Shown in pieces: positions 25,976-34,819 of a DNA stretch of 64,000 nucleotides. The notes below the pieces were generated by a model, which did no database searches, was not told the DNA's origin, and saw only the letters and a list, made by a program, of their open reading frames with translations. Source of the stretch: JBBCJR01 sp037190805 (GTDB lineage Bacteria; Pseudomonadota; Alphaproteobacteria; Sphingomonadales; Sphingomonadaceae); assembly GCA_037190805.1 (NCBI GenBank), contig JBBCJR010000010.1, positions 69,236-133,235 of the forward strand. Reading direction: 5' to 3'. The translations under genes were made by a program, and so were the position numbers. The stretch's first letter is position 1. Each line of letters begins with the position of its first letter.

Positions 25976-26007
25976 GGATGGCCGTGCTCGCGCTATCGCG
26001 CTGGCGA

Positions 26008-26196
26008 TCAGCCTTGAGGATTGAGCGTGCGGGCCTCTTCGACCAGCAGCACCGGCACGCCATCTCGAATCGGATAGGCTAGGCCGGCTGCATCCGAAAT
26101 CAGTTCGTCCCGTTCCGGATCGTGACGCAGCGGCGTGCGTGTTGCCGGACAGACCAGGATCGCCAGCAAGGCCGGATCGATGCCGCCCGGGCTCAT
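26008..26196 (-). CDS. Trm112-family small protein
   Basis: 62 residues: LLAILVCPATRTPLRHDPERDELIS (landmark), then GLAYPIRDGVPVLL, the Trm112/DUF343 fold (one zinc-ribbon half with a single Cys here). Such proteins activate methyltransferases in eukaryotes; in alphaproteobacteria the role is unknown. Only one of the usual Cys residues is visible, so zinc binding is doubtful. It overlaps the LON-domain gene by 4 bases and is the last gene of a three-gene operon. Confidence 0.9.
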   Translation of the reverse strand: MSPGGIDPALLAILVCPATRTPLRHDPERDELISDAAGLAYPIRDGVPVLLVEEARTLNPQG

Positions 26197-26819
26197 TGCA
26201 GACGCTGCCCGGTGTCGGCATCCGCAAAGCGCATGAAGGCCAGCAGCAGATCGGCACGTTCGGTCAGCGTCGTTGCCTCCAGCAGCGCCTGCCGCTCGGC
26301 GGTCTCGAACGGGCAGGCGGTCGCCAGGCTATTGATCAGCGATTCATCGTCGGCATCCGTCACCGCCGTCCAGTCGGCGGCCATCGACCGAGCGCCAAGA
26401 TACCCCGAAAGCTCGTGCTCGATCGCCGCGCGCATCGCGGGTGCCAGCGGGGCGGGATCGGCGCTGTCTGCAAAGCCCTCATAATCTGCCCGGACCTGGC
26501 GATAGGGCGTGGCCACGGCCAGTTCCTCTGCAACCCGAAAGCGCTGCAATCCGGCGAGTGTCAGCATGAAGCGCCCATCGGGGGTTTCGCTGACGTCCTC
26601 GATTCGGCCGACGCAGCCGACGGTGAACAGGGGCGGCGTCGCGCCGGGTCCGCGAGGCTGGATCATGCCGATCATCGCCGCTCCGTCCCTCGCGTCGCGC
26701 ACCATCTCCCGATAGCGCGGTTCGAAGATATGCAGGGGCAGCGCGCCGCGCGGGAACAGGAGCGCGCCTTCGAGAGGAAAGATGGCCAGCGTCGATGGCA
26801 GGGCGGATGCCACCGTCAT
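26193..26819 (-). CDS. LON peptidase substrate-binding (N-terminal) domain protein
   Basis: 208 residues. The domain of Lon protease N-termini is recognised without any ATPase or peptidase part: LAIFPLEGALLFPRGALPLHIFEPRYR at the start, MIGMIQPRG, VGCVGRIEDVSETPDGRFML, and a C-terminal alpha-helical bundle. The stand-alone domain probably binds unfolded or partner proteins. It overlaps both neighbours by 4 bases, so co-translation with the YbbN-like thioredoxin upstream suggests a joint protein-quality role. Confidence 0.92.
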   Translation of the reverse strand: MTVASALPSTLAIFPLEGALLFPRGALPLHIFEPRYREMVRDARDGAAMIGMIQPRGPGATPPLFTVGCVGRIEDVSETPDGRFMLTLAGLQRFRVAEELAVATPYRQVRADYEGFADSADPAPLAPAMRAAIEHELSGYLGARSMAADWTAVTDADDESLINSLATACPFETAERQALLEATTLTERADLLLAFMRFADADTGQRLQ

Positions 26820-27727
26820 CCGAACAGGATAGTCGACAGTTTGCGTCGTTGGGTGCCCGACCAGGGGTCTTCCAAGCCTACCGCCTCGATCAGTTTCAGT
26901 AGACGCTGGCGAGCCGCACCCTCGTTCCAGTCACGATCGCGGCGGACGATCTCCAGCAGCGATTCCGCCGCCGCGTCCCGGTCGCCGAGCGCCATCTGTC
27001 CGCCAGCCAGGCGGAATCGGCGATCATGATCGTCGGGGTTTACTGTTACTTCAGCCAGGAGGGCGGGCAGGTCGGCGACCGGCGTCGCCTCCCTCGCCAG
27101 GGCGATGGCGGCACGCGCCCGTGCAATGGCGGGATGCTTCGCCATGTCGTCGTCAAGCGCGGCCAGTATCGCCTCCGCCTCTGCCGCTTGGCCATTGGCG
27201 ACCAGCGCGCGGGCATGACCGCCCAGCACCCCCGGGTCGGCCGGTGCCATCTCGGCGAGCTGGGCGAAGATCGACAGTGCGCGCGGGGTGTCGCCCGACG
27301 CCAGCACCTGCTCGCCCATTTCAGTCAGCCCGGCGATATCGGCGGCAGGCTCCGGCTCGGGGCTGCCCGACAGGGGCAGTTGTTTCAGAATCTCGTCCAG
27401 ATAGCGGCCAAGCTCGCTTTCGGTGCGGGCCGGGGTCAGGTCGGCGACCGGCCGGCCCTGGAAGATCGCATAAACCGTGGGGATCGACTGGACGCGGAAC
27501 TGCTCGGCGATCAGCCGGTTCTCGTCGACGTTGACCTTGGCCAGCTTCACCTGGGGGGCGCGCGCGGCGACGACCTTTTCCAGCACCGGCGCCAGCGCCT
27601 TGCACGGCCCGCACCAGTCGGCCCAGAAATCGAGAATGACGAGCGCATCCATCGACGGCTCGATGACATCCCGCCGGAATGCCTCAACCGCCTCGCGCTC
27701 CTTGGCGTTCATTCCCAGCGTCGCCAC
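26816..27727 (-). CDS. YbbN-type thioredoxin with TPR region
   Basis: 303 residues. A thioredoxin domain (about 15-110) with WCGPC at about 38-42 and the cis-Pro loop SIPTVYAIF is followed by a helical tetratricopeptide-like half (about 130-303, with LAEMAPADPGVLGGHARALV and RLAGGQMALGDRDAAAESLLEIV). E. coli YbbN/CnoX is a chaperone-linked thioredoxin; it has SxxC rather than CxxC, whereas this protein keeps both cysteines, so it may be redox-active. First gene of the operon with LON-domain and Trm112 genes. Confidence 0.92.
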   Translation of the reverse strand: MATLGMNAKEREAVEAFRRDVIEPSMDALVILDFWADWCGPCKALAPVLEKVVAARAPQVKLAKVNVDENRLIAEQFRVQSIPTVYAIFQGRPVADLTPARTESELGRYLDEILKQLPLSGSPEPEPAADIAGLTEMGEQVLASGDTPRALSIFAQLAEMAPADPGVLGGHARALVANGQAAEAEAILAALDDDMAKHPAIARARAAIALAREATPVADLPALLAEVTVNPDDHDRRFRLAGGQMALGDRDAAAESLLEIVRRDRDWNEGAARQRLLKLIEAVGLEDPWSGTQRRKLSTILFG

Positions 27728-27853
27728 TCGTCCATCCCCTCTATCCGGTCATGTAAAGACCCTAAGTGGGATAATGCGTCGTCCTTGTGAAGGCCCGGCA
27801 GAATCCCTTGCGCACCCCCGAAGCCGGTGATAACAGCCCCTCCACGCCGTCGA

Positions 27854-27928
27854 GCGGGCGTAGCTCAGGGGTAGAGCACAACCTTGCCAAGGTTGGGGTC
27901 GAGGGTTCGAATCCCTTCGCCCGCTCCA
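27854..27928 (+). tRNA. tRNA-Gly (GCC)
   Basis: Cloverleaf read directly: acceptor GCGGGCG paired with CGCCCGC, D arm with GCTCAGGGGTAGAGC, anticodon arm CAACC-TTGCCAA-GGTTG giving GCC, T arm GAGGG-TTCGAAT-CCCTT (one mispair) and encoded CCA at the end. 75 bases including CCA. Confidence 0.97.
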
Positions 27929-28088
27929 GCGTTTTTCTATGAAATCGTGTTGCTGGCGGTGATATCCACCGCCTAATCCGGCGAGATAGAGTAGCTCTTT
28001 TCTTGCGATATGGCGGCGGCTTCCGGTCTATCTTAGGACGGGCTGTTGAACGCCATGCGGGTTCCAGCTGGTGCCTGAAGGGAGCAGG

Positions 28089-29297
28089 ATGACCAAAAGG
28101 CCGGTTGCCGCATCCGTTCTCCGCGACTTCCTGCGCAGCGAGGCGGCGGGCGGCATTTTGCTGATGCTGGCAGCATTGCTGGCGCTGATCGTCGCCAACA
28201 GCGCGCTGGCCCCCGGCTATTTTCATGCCCTTCATATCATGATCGGGCCGCTGTCGCTGCTCCACTGGATCAACGACGGATTAATGGCCCTGTTTTTCCT
28301 GCTCGTCGGGTTGGAGATCAAGCGCGAGTTCGTCGACGGTCATCTGTCAAGCTGGGCCGATCGCGCCCTGCCAACCATCGCGGCCGCCGGCGGTATGGCA
28401 GTGCCGGCGCTGATCTATCTGGCTATCGCAGGATCGACGCCGGGGTTGGCCCGGGGCTGGGCGATTCCGGCCGCGACCGACATCGCCTTCGCGGTCGGTG
28501 TCATGGCCCTGCTCGGCCGGAGGGTGCCCACCGCTCTGAAGCTGTTCCTGATGACCGTGGCGATCGTCGACGACATGGGCGCGGTAGCGATTATCGCTCT
28601 GGCCTATACCAACGAGATCAATGGCCTGGCCCTGCTCGGCGCGGGCGTGATCATGGGCACGATGTTCACGCTCAATCGTGGCGGCGTGACGAAGCTGTGG
28701 CCCTATCTGGCGATGGCAGCAGCATTGTGGGTCGTGGTGCTGCTGTCGGGCGTACATGCCACGATCGCGGGCGTGCTGGCGGCGAGCCTGATTCCTATCC
28801 ACGCCACGCCAGGCGCGGCGGACAGCGTGACATCGCCCCTGCATCGGCTGGAACATCGCCTTCATCCTTGGGTGGCCTACGCGATCGTGCCGGCTTTTGG
28901 TTTTGCCAATGCCGGCGTCTCGTTCGCCGGCTTGGGGATCGAGCATCTTGTCGCGCCACTGCCGATGGGAATCGCGGCGGGGCTGTTCCTCGGCAAGCAG
29001 GCGGGTGTTTTCGGCGCGTTGTGGCTGTGTGTCCGCCTGAGGCTGAGCGCGATGCCGGCGGGCGCGAGCTGGGTCCAGATCTATGGCGTCTGCCTGCTGT
29101 GCGGCATCGGCTTCACCATGAGCCTGTTCATCGGTGGCCTCGCCTTTTCCGATCCGCTGCTGATGGACGAGGTCAAGATCGGCGTTCTGGGTGGTTCGAT
29201 CCTGTCGGCGATAACAGGCTTTCTGATCCTGCGGCTCGCAGGCGGGTCAGAAGGACGATCTGATGTCGATCACCGAGGCTCTGCTGCCAGCACATAG
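28089..29297 (+). CDS. nhaA: Na+/H+ antiporter NhaA
   Basis: 402 residues from ATG 28089 (MTKRPVAAS), preceded by GGGAGCAGG; an in-frame GTG at 28071 is less likely. Inner-membrane antiporter exporting sodium for protons and controlling pH. Twelve-helix profile with the paired aspartates Asp161-Asp162 in VDDMGAVAII, the TM2 region ALFFLLVGLEIKREFV, and the helix IV unfolded segment AATDIAFAVG. Length typical. Its 3' end overlaps the convergent methyltransferase gene by 28 bases. Confidence 0.95.
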   Translation: MTKRPVAASVLRDFLRSEAAGGILLMLAALLALIVANSALAPGYFHALHIMIGPLSLLHWINDGLMALFFLLVGLEIKREFVDGHLSSWADRALPTIAAAGGMAVPALIYLAIAGSTPGLARGWAIPAATDIAFAVGVMALLGRRVPTALKLFLMTVAIVDDMGAVAIIALAYTNEINGLALLGAGVIMGTMFTLNRGGVTKLWPYLAMAAALWVVVLLSGVHATIAGVLAASLIPIHATPGAADSVTSPLHRLEHRLHPWVAYAIVPAFGFANAGVSFAGLGIEHLVAPLPMGIAAGLFLGKQAGVFGALWLCVRLRLSAMPAGASWVQIYGVCLLCGIGFTMSLFIGGLAFSDPLLMDEVKIGVLGGSILSAITGFLILRLAGGSEGRSDVDHRGSAAST

Positions 29298-30040
29298 TCA
29301 TGACCGTGGTGCAGGCCACCTTCGGTGTCGATTATCGCCAGCGCTTTCCGGCGCAGTGCTTCGCCTCGGGCTGACAGAGCCTTAGCGAGTGTCCGGTCGG
29401 AAAGCATGGCGAGGCGGGGCGTGCACATGTCGATCTGGCTATTCACGAATCCCGCCTTGTAACGGATCGGAAAGCGCCGGGCGGCGATGACGCGGAAGCC
29501 CGATGCTTCCAGGTGATCGACAGCCCATTGCGCCGGATATTCACGATAAGGCTGCTCGCCTGCCAGCAACAGGCAGGCGTCGCGAAACCGGCCGATCTCG
29601 AAAACCAATCGGCCGGCGGCCGTCCGGGGTTCGCCAACGATATAGGGTTCCAGCCCGACCACATAGAGGCGTTGCCCAACCAACGGGCGCAGCCGGGCGA
29701 ACAGTCGGGATTGAAAATAAGGGGCGAAGCCGTCGATGGCGCCCAGGAGATAGTCGGCGAGCACCATATCATAGCGCTCGTTGGACAGCAGGGTGGAATC
29801 GGCCCAATTGCCGACGATTATGCAATCCCGAGGCCGACGGCGCGCCTCGACGGCGTTCCGGCACTGGACGGCGTGGCCCTCCGCACCGGTGACGGCAGTC
29901 CAGCGCTCGGTAGGCAAAGAGGCGATCCAGCCGATCGAGTTGGTGCCGGTTCCGGCGTCCAGCACGGCACCCCACGGACGCTCGCGCTGCAAGGATTCGA
30001 TATAGCCGAACAGCCGGGAGGACGGGTTTGCCTTTGTCAT
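29270..30040 (-). CDS. Class I SAM-dependent methyltransferase-like protein
   Basis: 256 residues. A Rossmann start with LDAGTGTNSIGW (motif I), an acidic loop after TAVTGAEG and YDMVLADYLLGAIDGF (motif IV) resembles spermidine-synthase-like or class I methyltransferases. I do not recognise the substrate. The gene lies downstream of the TonB receptor on the same strand but is separated by a strong hairpin, so independent expression is likely. Its end overlaps nhaA on the opposite strand. Confidence 0.75.
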   Translation of the reverse strand: MTKANPSSRLFGYIESLQRERPWGAVLDAGTGTNSIGWIASLPTERWTAVTGAEGHAVQCRNAVEARRRPRDCIIVGNWADSTLLSNERYDMVLADYLLGAIDGFAPYFQSRLFARLRPLVGQRLYVVGLEPYIVGEPRTAAGRLVFEIGRFRDACLLLAGEQPYREYPAQWAVDHLEASGFRVIAARRFPIRYKAGFVNSQIDMCTPRLAMLSDRTLAKALSARGEALRRKALAIIDTEGGLHHGHDYVLAAEPR

Positions 30041-30048
30041 GCCGGTAT

Positions 30049-30084
30049 CGGTCGGGACAGGCAGTCGATCGCCTGTCCCGACCG
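30049..30084 (-). terminator. Strong hairpin downstream of the TonB-dependent receptor
   Basis: CGGTCGGGACAGGC (30049-30062) pairs perfectly with GCCTGTCCCGACCG (30071-30084) around an 8-base loop, a few bases past the receptor stop codon. No long T run, but the stem is very stable. Confidence 0.65.
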
Positions 30085-30089
30085 TCGCC

Positions 30090-32135
30090 TCAGAACGCTG
30101 TCCGGAGACCGAACAGGATATTGCGGCCTCTGAGCGGCGCGGCGTTCTTGATGAACGAAGCGTGGTTCCAGGCCAGCTCGTTGGTCAGGTTGGTGGCGCG
30201 GACGAATAGTTCAGCGCTGCTCGCCGGGCCGAGGTCGATCTGGTAGGCCAGCGTCGCATTGACCATGTCATAGCCCGGCGTTCGACTTTCGAAGCTGGCG
30301 ATGCGGCTCTGCTCGAACACCCGGAAATACTCGACGCCGGCCGACACCGGACCCCATTCGCCATCCGCGCGGGCGCCAAGGCGGCCGGCGGGAATGCGGG
30401 GCAGATTGCCCAGACCGTCCTTCAGCTTGGCACGGACATAATCGCCGAACACCGACAGGCCGAAGCCGCCCGCGAACTGGTGCCGCACCTCGCCGTCGAC
30501 GCCGGTGAAGCGCGCATCGGCCGCCCCATAGCGGATGAGACGAAAATCATCGTGCTGGTCCAGCGTATTGGCGAAGATGTAGTCGTTGAAATCCTGATGA
30601 TAGGCGCCCAGCGTGAATGTCGTGTCGCCCGCCGTCTTGCGGAAGGTGAGGTCAATCGAGCGCGAGGTTTCCTTGCCCAGCGTTGCCGTTCCAAGCTCAT
30701 AGGTGTTGGTGGCCAGGTGAACACCACGGGCATAGAGTTCCTGTGTGTTCGGGGCTCGCTGCGACCGGGCCAGGGACAGGGCGAGCGAATAGTCGCCATT
30801 GATGTCCCAGATCGCCGCGCCCGAGACCGAGAACGGCCGGTGCCGGGCCTCGCGGCCCAGCGTTACCTTGACTCGCTGCCACTCCTGCCGGGCGGCCAGC
30901 TCGAACCGGACCGGACCGGCCTGGAGCGTTTCCATCAGGAACAGAGCGGTATTGCGGGTGTCGCTTTCCGGCAGGAAGGCTTCGGTGCCCAGCGCGCTGA
31001 AATCGCTGTCGGAGTGCTGGACGCCGACGATACCGCGCAGGCCCCCGATCGGCTTGTGAGTCAGTTCGAGGCGGATGTCATGGGCCTTGTTCTTGAATGT
31101 CGTCGCCACCTCGTCATGCTCGATCTCGTCATGCTCGTAATTGGTGAACGACATGCGGAAGCGCAGCGCCTCGAAGCCGGGGAGCGGATCATTATAGTCG
31201 CTGCGGATGTCGAACCGCTCGCTCCTCAGCTTCACGAACGGCACCTCGTCATGACCATGCTCGTCGTCATGGTCGTGATCATGGTCGTCATGCTCATGAC
31301 CATGGCCGCCGCAGTGGAGGCTGCTGCCGTGGGGATGGCAGCTTTCATAGTCGTGACTGTGGCCCGGCAGGCCATAGGTGCTGCGCTGCCGGGTATAGGC
31401 GACGCCCAGATAGCCGCCGTCGCCGATCCATGAACCGCCGACGCTGAAGGTCGACGTGTCGTTGTAGGACCCGTCGACATGCCGCTCGCCAAAAGCACTG
31501 GGCACGCGATAGTCGTTGGAGCTGCGATGCACCCCTTCGACATGGATGGCGAAGGGACCGACGCCAGCCGTCAATCCGCCGACCAGCGACCGTTCGTCAT
31601 CGGCCGTGCCAAGCCGGCCTTCGGCGGCACCGCTGAGGCCGTTCCGGGGCAGCGCGGTCGGCACCTTGTCGTCCAGCAGGTTGATGGCGCCGCCGATCGC
31701 GCCGCCGCCATAAAGCAGCGCGGCGGGGCCGCGCAGCACCTCGATCCCGCGCAGCAGCAGCGGTTCGGTGGTGATCGCATGGTCGGGGGAGATCGCCGAG
31801 GCGTCCTGAACATTGGCGCCATCGGCCAATGCCTGGACGCGGGGCGTGGTCTGACCCCGGATGACCGGACGGCTGGCGCCGCCGCCGAAATTATCGAAGT
31901 TGATGCCTGGCTGGCCGGCGAGAGTGTCGCCCAGCGTCGCCTGGCGGCGGCGCACCAGTTCATCCCCCGACAGGGTGAGGACCGGAGTCGTCGTCTCGTC
32001 GGCCTTGAGGCCGAGCCCGACGGCGGTGACGATGATTTCCCCATCGGTGCCACTCCCCGCCTGATTGGCGGATGCCGGCAAGGCAAGGGCCGGGATGGAG
32101 GCGGCGGCGGACAGCAACAGGATACGAAATTTCAC
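30090..32135 (-). CDS. ZnuD-like TonB-dependent outer-membrane receptor (probable zinc uptake)
   Basis: 681 residues from GTG 32135, where the signal peptide begins (VKFRILLLSAAASIPALALPASA). An N-terminal TonB plug (about 35-150; GINFDNFGGGASRPVIRGQ, VLRGPAALLYGGGAIGG) is followed by a 22-strand barrel ending in an aromatic residue (ILFGLRTAF*). Around residues 255-300 an extracellular loop is very rich in His, Asp and Cys (HCGGHGHEHDDHDHDHD), as in the zinc receptor ZnuD. A palindrome resembling a Zur operator overlaps its promoter, and a MerC-like gene diverges from it. Metal identity is inferred. Confidence 0.88.
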   Translation of the reverse strand: MKFRILLLSAAASIPALALPASANQAGSGTDGEIIVTAVGLGLKADETTTPVLTLSGDELVRRRQATLGDTLAGQPGINFDNFGGGASRPVIRGQTTPRVQALADGANVQDASAISPDHAITTEPLLLRGIEVLRGPAALLYGGGAIGGAINLLDDKVPTALPRNGLSGAAEGRLGTADDERSLVGGLTAGVGPFAIHVEGVHRSSNDYRVPSAFGERHVDGSYNDTSTFSVGGSWIGDGGYLGVAYTRQRSTYGLPGHSHDYESCHPHGSSLHCGGHGHEHDDHDHDHDDEHGHDEVPFVKLRSERFDIRSDYNDPLPGFEALRFRMSFTNYEHDEIEHDEVATTFKNKAHDIRLELTHKPIGGLRGIVGVQHSDSDFSALGTEAFLPESDTRNTALFLMETLQAGPVRFELAARQEWQRVKVTLGREARHRPFSVSGAAIWDINGDYSLALSLARSQRAPNTQELYARGVHLATNTYELGTATLGKETSRSIDLTFRKTAGDTTFTLGAYHQDFNDYIFANTLDQHDDFRLIRYGAADARFTGVDGEVRHQFAGGFGLSVFGDYVRAKLKDGLGNLPRIPAGRLGARADGEWGPVSAGVEYFRVFEQSRIASFESRTPGYDMVNATLAYQIDLGPASSAELFVRATNLTNELAWNHASFIKNAAPLRGRNILFGLRTAF

Positions 32136-32177
32136 TGGAGACCCCTTTCGATCTTCTGGTCCCGTTCCTATTAAGGA

Positions 32178-32194
32178 GTGATATAACATATCAC
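32178..32194. promoter_or_regulatory. Probable Zur-type operator between the receptor and the MerC-like gene
   Basis: GTGATAT-AAC-ATATCAC is a perfect 7+7 inverted repeat with a 3-base centre, located between the divergent starts at 32135 and 32216. Its layout resembles the Fur/Zur-family boxes of alphaproteobacteria, and its neighbours (His-rich TonB receptor, MerC-like membrane protein) fit zinc regulation. Confidence 0.7.
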
Positions 32195-32215
32195 AACAGG
32201 AATTGTGACCGACCG

Positions 32216-32620
32216 ATGGCGCCTCCTCCTCCGATCTCGCACATCCTCAATCTGCCCGTGAATCTCATCGAGGGTGCAGCATTGTCCGCGTCGCTGCTCT
32301 GTCTCGGGCACTGTCTCGCGCTGCCGCTTTTGCTGCTCGTCCTGCCTGGGGTGATCGGACTGTTCGCGCAGTCAGCCGCATTCCATTATGCGGCACTGGC
32401 GCTGGTGGTGCCGTCGGCAGTGACCGCATTCTGGATCGGCTATCGGCGTCATCATGCCGTCGGGCCTTTCGCTCTCGGGCTGACCGGCGTCTTTCTTCTT
32501 GCCTTCGCCCTGCTGCCGGGCTGCAGCGAAAGTGCCGAACTATGGCTGACGACAGCGGGGAGTCTGCTGTTGATCACAGGCCACACCATCAACTGGCGTC
32601 TTCGCGCCCACAGCATCTGA
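32216..32620 (+). CDS. MerC-domain membrane protein
   Basis: 134 residues from ATG 32216; longer frames would cross the operator and the divergent gene. Four hydrophobic segments, with the MerC-like motif CLGHCLALPLLLLVLPG near residue 26 (two Cys and one His in the first helix) and a late Cys (LLPGCSE). MerC proteins move heavy-metal ions across the inner membrane. Its shared putative Zur operator with the ZnuD-like receptor suggests zinc import across the inner membrane. Confidence 0.85.
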   Translation: MAPPPPISHILNLPVNLIEGAALSASLLCLGHCLALPLLLLVLPGVIGLFAQSAAFHYAALALVVPSAVTAFWIGYRRHHAVGPFALGLTGVFLLAFALLPGCSESAELWLTTAGSLLLITGHTINWRLRAHSI

Positions 32621-32674
32621 GGGGCCGGGCCGTGTCACAAACGGACACTCCGCGCCTACATCACGGGGCCGGAC

Positions 32675-32750
32675 TGGTGCCGGGTGTCGGACTCGAACCG
32701 ACGACCTACTGATTACAAATCAGTTGCTCTACCAGCTGAGCTAACCCGGC
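32675..32750 (-). tRNA. tRNA-Thr (TGT)
   Basis: Read on the minus strand: acceptor GCCGGGT with ACCCGGC, D arm GCTCAGCTGGTAGAGC, anticodon arm CTGAT-TTGTAA-TCAG giving TGT, T loop TTCGAGT and encoded CCA (32675-32677). 76 bases. Confidence 0.97.
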
Positions 32751-32821
32751 GGCGGGGCCGGTTTATCGCCGCCCCGTCCGCCGCGCCATAGCGATTCGGC
32801 GTCAGCGGAGGATGCGGCTGT

Positions 32822-33103
32822 TCAATCGCTCCGCTCGCCCGGGGCATAAGCGCGGATGGACAATGCGTGGACTCGCTCGGCCAGCAGGTCCGCAAGCGCC
32901 TGATTGACGAGGCGCTGGCGGCCGACGCGGCCGACACCGGCGAAGGCCCGGCTTTCGACGATCACGGAAAAATGACTTTCGCCGCGCGCATCGTGGCCGA
33001 CATGACCGCGATGGTTCTCGCTGTCATCGATCACCTCGAGGTGGTCGGGCCGAAGCGCTTCGGCGAGGCGGGCGCGAATTTCGCGGGCAATGGGTCCAGT
33101 CAT
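32822..33103 (-). CDS. bolA: BolA-family protein
   Basis: 93 residues from ATG 33103 (MTGPIAREIRARLAEAL); upstream extension is unlikely. The BolA/KH-like fold is clear: LEVIDDSENHRGHVG, GESHFSVIVESRAFAG, and RQRLVNQALADLL. BolA pairs with monothiol glutaredoxins for iron-sulfur handling and can act as a transcription factor. Divergent from the J-domain gene across 80 bases, the usual alphaproteobacterial neighbourhood of cobS. Confidence 0.94.
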   Translation of the reverse strand: MTGPIAREIRARLAEALRPDHLEVIDDSENHRGHVGHDARGESHFSVIVESRAFAGVGRVGRQRLVNQALADLLAERVHALSIRAYAPGERSD

Positions 33104-33183
33104 GCGCCAGCCTCTAGCATTTTCGGCGATGAAATGAACCATCTCGGCTTGACGTTCCGGCCCCGAGGCCTTTCATCGGGGAT

Positions 33184-33780
33184 ATGTCTATCGGATCAGA
33201 GCGGCGGCGTCCCGAACGCTATCATGGGCGTGCCCATGATGCCGCGGATCGCCCCTGCGACCAGCCGGGCTGCGCTGCGGCGGGGGAATTTCGCGCGCCG
33301 GGCGCCAGCCGCCGTTCGGGGGACTGGCGATGGCTGTGCCTCGACCATGTGCGCGCGTTCAACGCCGGCTATAATTATTTCGCCGGCATGGACAGTGACG
33401 AGATCGAACGCGCCCAGCGCCTCTATGCCGGCTGGGAAACCGAGACCCGCGCCTTCGCCTCAGCTGGAGGCGATGGGCCGACATGGGCACGCTTTATCGA
33501 CCCCGCCGATGTTCTGACCACGCGATTCGGATCGCGAGCCGGGTCATCCGCCAGCACCGCCGATGGCCTCAGCCAGATGGACCGACGCGCGCTCGACACG
33601 CTGGGCCTCAAGCCTGATGCGTCCCGCGCCGACCTGCGCCGCGCCTATGCCGAGCGGCTGCGTCGCTTTCATCCAGACCGCAACGGCGGCGACCGCAGTC
33701 AGGAGAAGGCTTTGCAGGCGGCGATTTCCGCCTATACGCACCTCAAGGCGTCGCCCGCCTTCGCTTCCAGGAGTCCGTGA
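33184..33780 (+). CDS. J-domain (DnaJ-like) protein
   Basis: 198 residues. The unusual N-terminal part (about 1-130) has CDQPGCAAAGEFRAP and LCLDHVRAFNAGYNYF, with Cys/His spacing that could bind zinc. The C-terminal J domain (about 138-192) contains LDTLGLKPDASRADLRRAYAERL, the HPD tripeptide at about 163-165 and AISAYTHL. J proteins stimulate DnaK ATPase. It lies 7 bases upstream of cobS, and the pair is probably co-transcribed, suggesting it guides DnaK to the CobS/CobT complex or its clients. Confidence 0.9.
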   Translation: MSIGSERRRPERYHGRAHDAADRPCDQPGCAAAGEFRAPGASRRSGDWRWLCLDHVRAFNAGYNYFAGMDSDEIERAQRLYAGWETETRAFASAGGDGPTWARFIDPADVLTTRFGSRAGSSASTADGLSQMDRRALDTLGLKPDASRADLRRAYAERLRRFHPDRNGGDRSQEKALQAAISAYTHLKASPAFASRSP

Positions 33781-33787
33781 GTCCCCC

Positions 33788-34804
33788 ATGGCCAGCCTTC
33801 CAGACTTCAACACCGATACCCGCGCGACCACGGTGCTGGACGCGCCCGACCGGAGCGTCGCCGTACGCGACCTGTTCGGCCTCGATATCGACATGCAGGT
33901 GCCGGCCTTTTCCGAGGCGGACGAACGGGTGCCGGACCTCGACCCCGCCTATGTGTTCGATCCCGACACGACGCTCGCCATCCTGGCTGGCTTCGCCCAC
34001 AACCGTCGGGTGATGGTCCAAGGCTATCACGGCACCGGCAAGTCGACCCATATCGAGCAGGTGGCGGCCCGGCTGAACTGGCCCTGCGTACGCATCAACC
34101 TCGATTCGCACATCAGCCGCATCGACCTGGTCGGCAAGGACGCGATCGTGCTGCGCGACGGCCGGCAGGTCACGGAGTTTCGCGAGGGTCTGTTGCCCTG
34201 GGCGTTGCAGACCCCGACCGCGCTCGTCTTCGACGAATATGATGCCGGCCGCCCGGACGTGATGTTCGTGATCCAGCGCGTGCTGGAAGTGGAAGGCAAG
34301 CTGACCCTGCTCGACCAGAACAGGGTCATCCGGCCCAATCCGTTCTTCCGCCTGTTCGCCACGGCCAATACCGTCGGCCTCGGCGACACCACCGGCCTCT
34401 ATCACGGCACACAGCAGATCAATCAGGGGCAGATGGACCGCTGGAACATCGTCACCACGCTCAATTACCTGCCCGCCGAAACCGAGGTCCGCATCGTCCT
34501 CGCCAAGTCGGGCGAATATGATCATCAGGGCGGCAAGGCGGACGTCGAAAAGATGGTCCGCGTCGCCGATCTCACTCGCAAGGGGTTTGTCGCCGGCGAT
34601 ATTTCCACTGTCATGAGCCCGCGCACGGTCATCACCTGGGCGGAGAACGCGTTGATCTTCAGTGACATCGGCTACGCCTTCCGGGTCTCGTTCCTCAACA
34701 AGTGCGACGAGGTCGAGCGGCCGGTGATCGCCGAATATTATCAGCGCGTGTTCGGCAAGGACCTGCCCGAAAGCATTGCCGCCCGTCCGACCGGCGGCCG
34801 CTGA
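33788..34804 (+). CDS. cobS: CobS-like AAA+ ATPase (cobaltochelatase subunit family)
   Basis: 338 residues from ATG 33788. AAA+ core with Walker A GYHGTGKST (about 79-87), Walker B ALVFDEYD (about 147-153), the sensor-1 LFATANTVG and arginine-finger region. The N-terminal segment LFGLDIDMQVPAF is typical of CobS. CobS and CobT form a ring that drives CobN-catalysed cobalt insertion in aerobic B12 synthesis. No cobN or other cobalamin genes are in this window, so the pair may have another role. Between a J-domain gene and cobT. Confidence 0.93.
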   Translation: MASLPDFNTDTRATTVLDAPDRSVAVRDLFGLDIDMQVPAFSEADERVPDLDPAYVFDPDTTLAILAGFAHNRRVMVQGYHGTGKSTHIEQVAARLNWPCVRINLDSHISRIDLVGKDAIVLRDGRQVTEFREGLLPWALQTPTALVFDEYDAGRPDVMFVIQRVLEVEGKLTLLDQNRVIRPNPFFRLFATANTVGLGDTTGLYHGTQQINQGQMDRWNIVTTLNYLPAETEVRIVLAKSGEYDHQGGKADVEKMVRVADLTRKGFVAGDISTVMSPRTVITWAENALIFSDIGYAFRVSFLNKCDEVERPVIAEYYQRVFGKDLPESIAARPTGGR

Positions 34805-34819
34805 CGGCGATGACGGGCC

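Noticed and set aside
27762..28265. A long minus-strand open frame across tRNA-Gly
   Set aside because: Its middle reads AKGFEPSTPTLARLCS, the well-known false protein produced by translating the antisense of tRNA genes. It also covers the nhaA start.
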